From CAWDVH01 sp963805705 (GTDB taxonomy: Bacteria > Actinomycetota > Actinomycetes > Streptosporangiales > Streptosporangiaceae), in the NCBI GenBank assembly GCA_963805705.1, contig CAWDVH010000001.1:186001-250000 (forward strand): a stretch of DNA of 64,000 nucleotides, read 5' to 3'. Position 1 is the stretch's first letter, and each line of letters opens with the position of its first letter. The position numbers and the translations under genes were made by a program. Shown here in pieces: positions 43,226 through 51,204 of this stretch. A model generated the notes under the pieces. It was given only the letters and a program-made list of their open reading frames with translations, did no database searches and was not told the origin of the DNA.

Positions 43226-45700
43226 CTAGGGCCTGGCCGGGTCACCGTCACCGGGACCGCCGGTCAGCCCGGCGCGGCGGAGCGCATCGGCCATGGAGCC
43301 GCCGCTGCCCGGCGCGGACGGCCTGGGCGGGGACGGCCTGGGCGGGGGCGGCCGGAGCGCAGACGACGGCGGCGCGGACGCTGGCTGCGGCCTGCCCCTC
43401 GGTGCCCGCGCACTGCCGCCGGGCTCGTCATCGAGGCGCAGCGTGAGCGAAATCCTCTGGCGGCCGATATCGACACCGAGCACCTTCACCCGCACGACAT
43501 CGCCGGACTTGGCCACTTCGCGCGGGTCGGAGACGAAGTTCCGCGACATCGCCGACACGTGCACGAGACCGTCCTGATGCACGCCGATGTCGACGAAAGC
43601 GCCGAACGCCGCGACGTTGGTGACAACTCCCTCCAGGACCATGCCGGGGGCCAGGTCCGCCATTGTCTGCACGCCCTCGGCGAACGAGGCGGTCGTGAAC
43701 GTCGGCCTCGGGTCACGGCCTGGTTTCTCCAGCTCCCTGAGGATGTCACGGACGGTTGGCAGGCCGAAACGCTCGTCGGTGAACTGCTGCGGCCGCAGCG
43801 AACGCAGCGCCGACGTGTTTCCGATCAGCTCCGGCATGCTGGTCCCGGCCGCCGCCAGGATGCGCCTGACCACCGGGTAGGCCTCCGGGTGCACGCTGGA
43901 GGCGTCCAGCGGATCGTCGCCGCCGGCGATGCGCAGGAAGCCCGCGCACTGCTCGAACGCCTTGGGGCCCAGCCGCGGGACCTTCGTCAGTGCCCGGCGG
44001 CTGCGGAACGGCCCGGCGGAATCGCGGTGCGCCACGATGGTAGCGGCCAGTCCCGCGCTGATGCCGGACACGCGGGCCAGCAGCGGGACGGACGCGGTGT
44101 TGACGTCCACGCCGACCGCGTTCACGCAGTCCTCGACCACCGCATCCAGGGAGCGGGACAGCTTCATCTCGGACAGGTCGTGCTGGTACTGGCCGACCCC
44201 GATGGACTTGGGATCGATCTTGACGAGCTCGGCCAGCGGATCTTGCAGGCGGCGGGCAATGGACACCGCGCCGCGCAGTGACACGTCCATGCCAGGCAGT
44301 TCCTGCGAGCCGTACTCGGAGGCCGAGTACACCGAGGCGCCCGCCTCGGAGACCACGATCTTGGTGAGCTTCAGCTCCGGGTGCGCCTTCATCAGGTCGC
44401 CAGCCAGCCCGTCGGTCTCCCGCGAGGCGGTGCCGTTGCCGATGGCGATCAGCTCGACCTGATGGGCCGCGGCCAGAGCGGCCAGGGCGGCAATCGATGC
44501 CGCCCAGGGCGCCCCCGGCTTCGATGGCCGCGAGCCGCCCGCGGCGCGCCGTTTCAGCTCATGCGGGTAAATCGTCTCGGTCGCGACGGCCTGGCCCGTT
44601 GGGCCGACCACCGCGACCTTCACTCCGGTACGGAAACCGGGATCAAGGCCCATTGTGGTCCTGGCCCCGGCGGGGGCGGCCAGCAGCAGGTCGCGCAGGT
44701 TGGCGGCGAACACCCCCACCGCGTCATCCTCGGCCCGCTGCCAGAGCCGCATCCGCAGGTCCACCCCCAGGCGGACCAGGATGCGGGTCCGCCACGACCA
44801 GCGGACCGTGTCGGCGAGCCAGCGGTCCCCCGGCCGGCCCTGGTGGGCGATGCCGAAATGCGCCGCGATTTTCGTTTCGTACGTGTTGTACTCGCCATGG
44901 GCGGCCGGCGCGGTCTCGCCCGCGCGGGAGGATGCCCGGCCATCCGCAGTCGCATCGCCGGGATCCAGCTCCAGGTTGAGGAACTCCTCCTTCTCCCCGC
45001 GCAGCATGGCCAGGATCCGGTGCGATGGCAGCCGGGCGAACGGCTCGGAAAACTCGAAATAGTCCGCGAACTTGGCGCCAGCCTCCTGCTGGCCGTCCCG
45101 CACGCGCGAGATGAGCCGGCCCCGTGACCACATCTGCTCCCTGAGCACGCCGATCAGGTCGGCATCCTCGGTGAAGCGCTCGGCGAGAATCGCCCGCGCA
45201 CCCTCCAGCGCAGCGGCCGCATCGGGCACGCCCGCCCCCGCGTTCACGTAGCCCGCGGCGGTCTCCCGCGGATCGGCCTGCGGGCGGGCGAGCAGCTCAC
45301 CGGCCAGCGGTTCGAGGCCGGCCTCCCGCGCGATCTGGGCCTTCGTCCGGCGTCTCGGCTTATACGGGAGGTAGATGTCCTCCAGCCGCGCCTTGGAATC
45401 AGCCGCATTGATCTGCGCCTCAAGCGCCTCGTCCAGCCTGCCCTGGGAGCGGACCGATTCCAGGATCGCGGCGCGCCGTTCGGCCAGCTCACGCAGGTAC
45501 CGCAGCCGTTCCTCGAGCTGGCGAAGCTGCGCGTCGTCGAGCGTGCCGGTCGCCTCCTTGCGGTAGCGGGCGATGAACGGGACGGTGGCCCCGCCGTCCA
45601 GCAGCTCGACAGCCGCCGCCACCTGCCCCTCGCGCACGCCGAGCTCTTCGGCAATCTTCTCGGTGACGGGCTGGCCGCAGGCCTGAACGGGCGCTGTCAC
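43226..45700 (-). CDS. tex: Tex-family RNA-binding transcription accessory protein
   Basis: An 824-residue Tex protein with the full order of domains. An N-terminal helical region has PFIARYRKEATGTLDDAQLRQLEERL; the YqgF-like RNase-H fold has MGLDPGFRTGVKVAVVG. HhH motifs include LARVSGISAGLAATIVAHRDSAGPFRSR. A C-terminal S1 RNA-binding domain has GMVLEGVVTNVAAFGAFVDIGVHQDGLVHVSAMS. A Pro/Arg/Ser-rich tail follows. Tex binds nucleic acid and affects transcription and stress tolerance; exact role in actinobacteria is unsettled. The N-terminus is 2 bases from the upstream SCP2-like gene, so they are probably co-transcribed. Confidence 0.95.
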   Translation of the reverse strand: MTAPVQACGQPVTEKIAEELGVREGQVAAAVELLDGGATVPFIARYRKEATGTLDDAQLRQLEERLRYLRELAERRAAILESVRSQGRLDEALEAQINAADSKARLEDIYLPYKPRRRTKAQIAREAGLEPLAGELLARPQADPRETAAGYVNAGAGVPDAAAALEGARAILAERFTEDADLIGVLREQMWSRGRLISRVRDGQQEAGAKFADYFEFSEPFARLPSHRILAMLRGEKEEFLNLELDPGDATADGRASSRAGETAPAAHGEYNTYETKIAAHFGIAHQGRPGDRWLADTVRWSWRTRILVRLGVDLRMRLWQRAEDDAVGVFAANLRDLLLAAPAGARTTMGLDPGFRTGVKVAVVGPTGQAVATETIYPHELKRRAAGGSRPSKPGAPWAASIAALAALAAAHQVELIAIGNGTASRETDGLAGDLMKAHPELKLTKIVVSEAGASVYSASEYGSQELPGMDVSLRGAVSIARRLQDPLAELVKIDPKSIGVGQYQHDLSEMKLSRSLDAVVEDCVNAVGVDVNTASVPLLARVSGISAGLAATIVAHRDSAGPFRSRRALTKVPRLGPKAFEQCAGFLRIAGGDDPLDASSVHPEAYPVVRRILAAAGTSMPELIGNTSALRSLRPQQFTDERFGLPTVRDILRELEKPGRDPRPTFTTASFAEGVQTMADLAPGMVLEGVVTNVAAFGAFVDIGVHQDGLVHVSAMSRNFVSDPREVAKSGDVVRVKVLGVDIGRQRISLTLRLDDEPGGSARAPRGRPQPASAPPSSALRPPPPRPSPPRPSAPGSGGSMADALRRAGLTGGPGDGDPARP

Positions 45701-45702
45701 GA

Positions 45703-46167
45703 TCAGACCTGCTCCAGCACCTGCGCGGGGACAGACTGGATGGCGGCGAGCAGCTCGGTCCAGTAGAAGGCGGCCATGAAGAACTGCAGCGTGTCGCCCT
45801 TCTCCAGCATCAGCTTGCGGTACATCACCATCTTGCCGACGTCGTATCCGGCGAGCAGCTCCTGCCAGTCGGCGTACGACCCGGCCAGCAGGAACACCGC
45901 GCTGGCCTGCGCCTCCGCCCGATCGATGATCGACGCGGCGGTCACCGTGCCGCCGTCCAGGTCGAGGACGAGGGTGTCGCCGTCAGCGCCCGGCGGCATG
46001 TCCCGCACGCTGAGCGCCAGGCGGCCGGTCACGAACGGGCTGATCATGTTGATCCAGTCCCAGAAGTCCTGCAGCTTGCTGGCCTTCCGCTCGGCGCCCG
46101 GCCACCCGTTAATGGCGCTCTGGCAGTCCTGCGCCCAGGCCGTGGTCATGAAGTAGGCCACTCTCAT
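45703..46167 (-). CDS. Small SCP2-like (lipid-binding) protein
   Basis: A 154-residue protein with a layout like sterol-carrier-protein-2 domains: FWDWINMISPFVTGRLALSVRDM, the strand DTLVLDLDGGTVTAA, and AVFLLAGSYADWQELLAGYDVGKMVMYRKLMLEKGD, in which G-KMVM-RKLMLEKGD corresponds to the SCP2 end. It likely binds a lipid or hydrophobic substrate. ATG 46167 overlaps the stop of the ferritin-like gene (ATGA), so the two proteins are translated together and may cooperate. Confidence 0.7.
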   Translation of the reverse strand: MRVAYFMTTAWAQDCQSAINGWPGAERKASKLQDFWDWINMISPFVTGRLALSVRDMPPGADGDTLVLDLDGGTVTAASIIDRAEAQASAVFLLAGSYADWQELLAGYDVGKMVMYRKLMLEKGDTLQFFMAAFYWTELLAAIQSVPAQVLEQV

Positions 46168-47123
46168 CCCCCGGCCAGCGTCGGCTTGACCATCGACAGC
46201 ATGTCCTCGAGGTCGGCCGGGAGCGATACGCCGACCATGGCCAGCTTCCGGTGCAGCTGGTTCATGAACAGCTCCTGGACCCGCTCCTCTGACCACCCGA
46301 GCGGCTCGTAGTAGACGTAGCTCGAGCGGGCGGCGCTCATGGTCAGCAGGGTCCGCAGCGTGTCGTGCAGATCCTTCACGTAGGCCGGATTCTCGGCCAG
46401 CAGGTCGCGCACGAACCGCAGGCCGGCCTGCACATGGCGGGCCTCGTCCCGGCAGGTGGCGGTGAAACCGGTGTAGAAGGCGGGCAGCACCCTGAAGTCG
46501 CGGGCGAAGTTAAGGGTGATCTTCATCACCGACAGGGCCAGGACCCCCTCGATCCAGATGATGTACGTCGTGGCGTACTTCATCTGGAGGTGCTTGTCGT
46601 AGGGATCCCGGCGCAGGTCGTCGGTCAGGTAAGCGAGCAGGCCGAACGGCCCGACGAAGGTCTCCTGGATGAAGGGCCACGACCCGTCGAGGATGTCCAT
46701 GATGCCGTCGCCCTCCAGCCCGACGACGTCCCGGTAGAACCGGTCGAAGAAGACGGTGTGGCGGGCCTCGTCCTCAAGGTGGCTCGTGAGGAACACCTTG
46801 TAGTCCTCGCTGACGCCGAACAGCAGCGGGGCCAGCTCGACCGCGACCTGGCGCTCTCCGTGATGGAAGCCGGAGGCGATCGCCAGGAACGAGTTGCGCG
46901 AGTCGTCGGTCATCCGCTCGGTCCAGTCCGTGCGGTCCTCGGTGAAGTCGAGCTCGTTGACGTTCCAGCGCTGCCTGAGGTACCGGTCGTAGAGGCTCCG
47001 GTATCCGGGCAGGCGCGCCGTGGGGACGTGAACGTATTCGAGCACGTCGTCGATGTCAGCCCGGCCGAGCCCGCTGAGGTCGCCATCCTCGATGCGATCC
47101 AGCTTTTCTTCGGCGACAGTCAC
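46164..47123 (-). CDS. Ferritin-like di-iron protein (ribonucleotide reductase R2/R2lox-like)
   Basis: A 319-residue four-helix-bundle protein. Di-iron ligands are suggested by SHLEDEARHTVFFDRF (E..E/DEARH) and CRDEARHVQAGLRF, with a further acidic residue in YIIWIEGVLALS. The pattern matches R2-like proteins, including ligand-binding oxidases, more than ferritins. It is probably cytoplasmic. GTG 47123 has GGAGGGAG 7 bases upstream; the longer in-frame extension to 47990 is an antisense frame of the next gene. Coupled to the SCP2-like gene, which suggests oxidation of a lipid-like substrate; this is inference. Confidence 0.82.
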   Translation of the reverse strand: MTVAEEKLDRIEDGDLSGLGRADIDDVLEYVHVPTARLPGYRSLYDRYLRQRWNVNELDFTEDRTDWTERMTDDSRNSFLAIASGFHHGERQVAVELAPLLFGVSEDYKVFLTSHLEDEARHTVFFDRFYRDVVGLEGDGIMDILDGSWPFIQETFVGPFGLLAYLTDDLRRDPYDKHLQMKYATTYIIWIEGVLALSVMKITLNFARDFRVLPAFYTGFTATCRDEARHVQAGLRFVRDLLAENPAYVKDLHDTLRTLLTMSAARSSYVYYEPLGWSEERVQELFMNQLHRKLAMVGVSLPADLEDMLSMVKPTLAGG

Positions 47124-47233
47124 GCGAATCTCCCTCCGGACTCGGCATCCGCCGGAGTCCCGGAACGACGCAGATGCCTCTGCAGCGATGTTAACTCCGC
47201 CGGCGGCGCCTGTATCGCCCGCCGGGCCCGGCT

Positions 47234-48082
47234 TCACGAGCAGGCGCCGCGGCCGGCATCCGGCGCCGTGATCGCGGCGCTGACATCCTCGGTGCGCTCG
47301 GGCAGCAGCAAGAGCGCGCCGATCAGGAAGCAGACCGCGCCGACCAGGGTCCCCAGATTCGACCGCTCGGCGTTGTGCAGCTGCCCGGTGGCCGGGTCGA
47401 TGTACCCGGCCACGGCGGACACGCCGAACGCGACCGACCCGACCAGGTTGGCCAGCGTGATCCACCAGGACCAGGACCGGGGGCGCCAGGCCGTCCAGCC
47501 GTGGCAGACCTCGAACCAGGCCAGCGCGCTGGCGACCAGGAAGCAGATGGAGCCCACGGCGTCGGGTCGCCATACGTGCTGGTTCGCGGCCTGCGCGGAG
47601 AGGTCGACCCGCACCGCGTTCCCGGTGCTGATATTGAAGTAGAGGGTCCCGGCCAGCTGCACCGCCGTCGCCCACCAGTCGATCCTGCGGGGCTCGAAGA
47701 CAAAGAAGCGCCGCCGGGCGGCACCCGGCCCCCGCGAGCCCGCATCGACGGCCTCCCGGTAGGTCAGGAACCCGGCCGAGGTGAAGAACAGCGAGCCGAC
47801 AAAGAACGTCACCGCATCCCACCGGGTACCGACCGCGCTGGCGTACCCGGGGACGGCGCCCACGGCGAACAGCAGCGATCCCACCGCGAACAGGACGGCG
47901 ATCCACCATCCCCTGGCCCGCGGTGCCCACCACGTCGAGCCAGCGGCCGACGCGCCCGGCAGGTGCTTGCGGTGGCGGCGGGATTCCCACTGCGCTACTG
48001 CGCCGTCCGGGCGCACGCGCTCGACGAACGTCACGAAGGGGCCGACATCGCCCTCACGGCCTCCCTGGTGCTGCACGGTCAC
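47234..48082 (-). CDS. Multi-spanning membrane protein with YrhK-like repeats
   Basis: A 282-residue integral membrane protein with about six to seven hydrophobic spans: GWWIAVLFAVGSLLFAVGAVPGYA, AVTFFVGSLFFTSAGFLTY, AVQLAGTLYFNIST, AVGSICFLVASALAWFEV, LANLVGSVAFGVSAVAGYI and NLGTLVGAVCFLIGALLLLPE. The recurring FxxGSxxF/xxG pattern with TYREA recalls YrhK domains. Function unknown. ATG 48082 is divergent from the glutamate decarboxylase; 110 bases separate it from the di-iron gene downstream. Confidence 0.8.
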   Translation of the reverse strand: MTVQHQGGREGDVGPFVTFVERVRPDGAVAQWESRRHRKHLPGASAAGSTWWAPRARGWWIAVLFAVGSLLFAVGAVPGYASAVGTRWDAVTFFVGSLFFTSAGFLTYREAVDAGSRGPGAARRRFFVFEPRRIDWWATAVQLAGTLYFNISTGNAVRVDLSAQAANQHVWRPDAVGSICFLVASALAWFEVCHGWTAWRPRSWSWWITLANLVGSVAFGVSAVAGYIDPATGQLHNAERSNLGTLVGAVCFLIGALLLLPERTEDVSAAITAPDAGRGACS

Positions 48083-48217
48083 GGGCGCGTCCTATCTCGG
48101 CGGGCAGCCTTCAGGAAACGAAAGGTAACACCTGCGCGCGGCGGGATCGGCGGGCCGGGCGGATAGACGCTGAGCTGCAGCGAGGCGGCGGGCAGGCAGG
48201 TGCGGGGATCTTCCGCA

Positions 48218-48236
48218 GTCACCCCCGGCGGGTGAC
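48218..48236. promoter_or_regulatory. Palindrome between membrane-protein and glutamate-decarboxylase genes
   Basis: GTCACCC, a 5-base spacer and GGGTGAC, a perfect 7-bp-arm inverted repeat in the divergent promoter region (48083-48344). Possible regulator site for one or both genes. Confidence 0.4.
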
Positions 48237-48344
48237 GACGTCCCGGCTGCGGCCCGCCAGGATCGCAAGCAGTCATCCCAGCCCAGGAGCGGCGCCCGGC
48301 CGCGGTGATCCGGGGGCGGGGGCCCGATCGAGGAGATGCCGACC

Positions 48345-49746
48345 ATGCCCTTGCACGAGCGTGACACCGTCCGTGATCAGCTTGAGGACTCGGTGTTCTG
48401 CGGCCGCGATCTGACCAAGCCCGTGCCCAAGTACCGGTTTCCCGCGGATGAGTCGCTGCCGAGGGACGCGCTCCAGTTGGTGTCGGATGAGGTGATGCTC
48501 GACGGCAACGCCCGGCAGAATCTGGCCACGTTCTGCCAGACCTGGACCGAGCCTGAGGTCATGACCCTGATGGCGCTGTCGATCAATAAGAACCTGATCG
48601 ACAAGGATGAGTACCCGCAGACCGCGGAGGTCGAGCAGCGCTGCGTGCACATGCTCGCTGACCTGTGGCATGCTCCCGATGCCGTCAACACCGTGGGCAC
48701 CTCGGCCATCGGCTCCTCAGAGGCCTGCATGCTGGCGGGCATGGCGGCCAAGTGGCGGTGGCGGGCCAAGCGGCAGGCCGAGGGCAAGCCGGCCGACAAG
48801 CCGAACATGGTGTGCGGGCCCGTGCAGGTGGTATGGCACAAGTTCGCCCGCTACTGGGACATCGAAATGCGCGAGGTCCCGATGTCGCATGGTGAGTACG
48901 CCATGACCCCGGCCTCCATGCTGGAGCGGGTCGACGAGAACACGATCATGGTCGTCCCCACCCTCGGCGTCACCTACACCGGCGCATACGAGCAGGTCGA
49001 GGCCATGGCCGCCGCCCTGGATCAGCTGCAGGCCGACACCGGCCTGGATATCGACATCCACGTGGACGGGGCCAGCGGCGCCTTCCTCGCCCCGTTCTGC
49101 GCACCCGACGTGGTCTTCGACTTCCGGCTCCCGCGGGTCAAGTCGATCAGTACCTCGGGCCACAAGTTCGGGCTGTCTCCGCTGGGCGTGGGCTGGGTCC
49201 TGTGGCGGGACCGCCAGGAACTGCCCGAGGAGCTGATCTTCCATGTCAACTACCTGGGCGGCGACATGCCGGTCTTCCAGATCAACTTCTCCCGCCCGGC
49301 CGGGCAGATCATCGCTCAGTACTACAACTTCCTGCGGCTCGGCTTTGAGGGCTACAAGCGCATCCACAACACGTCCTACGCGATCGGCCAGTACCTCGCC
49401 GCCGAGATCGTGAAAGGCCGGCCCCTTCGAGCTCCTGTGCGACAGCACTCCCGAGACCGGGATCCCGACGGTCACCTGGCGCATCCGCGAAGGCGAAGAG
49501 CCCGGCTACACCCTGTTCGACCTGGCCGACCGGCTGCGCACGCAGGGGTGGCAGGTACCCGCCTACACCCTGACCGGAACGGCCTCGGACATAGCGGTGC
49601 AGCGGATTCTGGTCCGCCTGGGCGTGAGCCAGGACATGTCGTCCTTGCTCCTCGACGATTTCCGTGACGCCGTGGCCCATTTCTCCAAGCACCCGGTCAC
49701 CGTTTCCATGACCAAGGAGGAATCGGGCGGGTTCAGCCACTTGTAG
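48345..49746 (+). pseudogene. Glutamate decarboxylase (PLP), one frameshift
   Basis: A GAD-type PLP decarboxylase converting glutamate to GABA with consumption of a proton. Family features are strong: NTVGTSAIGSSEACMLAGMAAKWRW, the cofactor Asp region DIHVDGASGAFLAPF and the PLP Lys in SISTSGHKFGLSP. The frame changes near 49415-49425: the first frame ends in EIVKG and then runs into RPLRAPVRQ, while the expected PFELLCDSTPETGIPTVTWR continues in the next frame to the stop at 49744-49746 (ending ESGGFSHL). One extra C in AAAGGCCGGCCCC explains it. ATG 48345 is chosen for GAGGAG eight bases upstream; ATG 48336 is directly behind that site. If real, the break would remove the C-terminal domain. 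Confidence 0.85.
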
Positions 49747-49813
49747 CGCCGGCTCGGCGCCGTTTGTAGTGTTCGGCTCTGCGCCGTGATCGCGGACACA
49801 CCAGGGAGGCACG

Positions 49814-50107
49814 ATGGTTTTCCGGCCAGGGTACGACGAGGAAGCGCACCGGAAGCGGCAGCAGTCCGAGGGCGTCCTGCCGCAAGACCTCGAGGACGCG
49901 CCCGAGCGTGAGGTCTACGAGCGCGCCCGCGAGGAGCTCGACCGGGAGTCCTTCGATCCGGAGGGCAATGAGGCGCACGCCCCCGGCCGGGTCTGCGAGC
50001 GGTGCGGAGCGGTCATCACCGCGACCGAGGATGCGCGGCTGCGCGGAGACGGCGAGTGGGTACACGAGGTGTGCCCCCTGAATCTCAGCGGCCCGCCCGC
50101 GAGCTGA
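49814..50107 (+). CDS. Small zinc-ribbon-like protein
   Basis: A 97-residue charged protein: an acidic/basic helix (YDEEAHRKRQQSEGVLPQDLEDAPEREVYERAREELDRE) and a single C-x-x-C ... H-x-x-x-C zinc-ribbon-like end (CERCGAVI ... WVHEVC). ATG 49814 has GGGAGG six to eleven bases upstream. It lies behind the glutamate decarboxylase with a 67-base gap. Function unknown; it might bind zinc and a protein partner. Confidence 0.65.
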   Translation: MVFRPGYDEEAHRKRQQSEGVLPQDLEDAPEREVYERAREELDRESFDPEGNEAHAPGRVCERCGAVITATEDARLRGDGEWVHEVCPLNLSGPPAS

Positions 50108-50276
50108 TCCCCGGGCCGGCCGGTCCGGTCTCCTGACTCTGGGCTCAGCCCAGGCTGCGGGATCAACCGCCAATGTGTGTGGATTCCCCCGTTCAGCCTG
50201 CGCTCCGGCGGTCCTAGCGTCATGTCTGCGCGAGCCCGCTCCCGGCGAGCTCAAGCCTCAGGGAAACGGAGACAGC

Positions 50277-51113
50277 ATGCGCAAGACCATCGCCGCGGCC
50301 ATCGGCGCGGCCACCACGGCCATGATGATCAGCGGAGCGGGCATGGCGGCCGCGAGCACCCACCGGCCCGCAGCGGCCCACCTGCCCAGGATCACGATCA
50401 CGATGAACGGCAAGAAGATCGCCGTCAGCGGCGCGCTGCAATCTGGCGGCGTGCAGATCGTCTCCAAGGTCAGCCACGAGCCGCAGGGAAATCCGGTACT
50501 GGTGCACCTCGACCCCGGCGTCACCGTGGCCCGGTTCCTCGCGGCACTGCCGAAGATCGCCAACGACCAGAACAACGTCGACGGCATCGGCTCGATCGTC
50601 TTCTCGCCCCAGGCCAACAGGGGCACCAGCTCGGCGCAGGCCCACCTGGCCGCCGGGCAGTACGTCGCCCTCGACGTGGCATCTAACGGGCAGCCTCCGC
50701 TCACGACATTCGTGATCACCAAGGCCGCCCACCCCGCCGCGCTGCCCCGGCCGCAGGCCACCATCGCCTCGATCGAGTTCGGCTTCCGCGGCCCCGGCCG
50801 GCTGCACGACGGCGAGCTGGTCCGCTTCGCCAACCACGGCTTCCTCGTTCACATGATCGTCGCGGCCCGGGCCAGGAATGCCGCGGGCGCACGCGAGATC
50901 GCCCGCCTGCTCAAGGCAGGCAAGGATGGCAAGGCGCAGCGCCTGGCCACGAATTTCTACTCCTTCGACAACGTCCTGTCCCACGGCGCCTACCAGCAGC
51001 AGGTCATCCATAACCGGCCGGGCTACTGGGTGCTGGCCTGCTTCATGGAAACCCAGGACCACCGCGACCACATCACGCTCGGCATGGAACGCGTCATCCG
51101 CATCGTGAGGTAG
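50277..51113 (+). CDS. Secreted protein of unknown function
   Basis: A 278-residue protein with a signal peptide (MRKTIAAAIGAATTAMMISGAGMAAAST, probable cleavage after AAAS). The mature part has beta-type sequence (ITITMNGKKIAVSGALQSGGVQIVSKVSHE) and then a domain ending in GYWVLACFMETQDHRDHITLGM, where one Cys and several His (LVHMIVAA, DHRDHI) suggest a cupredoxin-like metal site; this is an inference. ATG 50277 is used because longer forms to 50175 lack a signal peptide. A hairpin at 51125 follows. Confidence 0.75.
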   Translation: MRKTIAAAIGAATTAMMISGAGMAAASTHRPAAAHLPRITITMNGKKIAVSGALQSGGVQIVSKVSHEPQGNPVLVHLDPGVTVARFLAALPKIANDQNNVDGIGSIVFSPQANRGTSSAQAHLAAGQYVALDVASNGQPPLTTFVITKAAHPAALPRPQATIASIEFGFRGPGRLHDGELVRFANHGFLVHMIVAARARNAAGAREIARLLKAGKDGKAQRLATNFYSFDNVLSHGAYQQQVIHNRPGYWVLACFMETQDHRDHITLGMERVIRIVR

Positions 51114-51124
51114 CCAGATGGCCG

Positions 51125-51153
51125 GGGCCGCGCGGTCATGTGCCGCGCGGCCC
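51125..51153 (+). terminator. Hairpin terminator after the secreted-protein gene
   Basis: GGGCCGCGCGG pairs with CCGCGCGGCCC around a 7-base loop, 12 bases after the stop at 51113, followed by TGTTT. The stem-loop and short T-run fit an intrinsic terminator. Confidence 0.65.
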
Positions 51154-51204
51154 TGTTTCGCGCGGCCCTGCTCCCGCGCGGCCCGGTGCGGGCGCGGTAC
51201 TGCG

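Noticed and set aside
47124..47990. Long in-frame 5' extension of the di-iron gene
   Set aside because: It lies antisense-like over the YrhK-like gene on the same strand in another frame; GTG 47123 has a strong ribosome site and starts the true domain.
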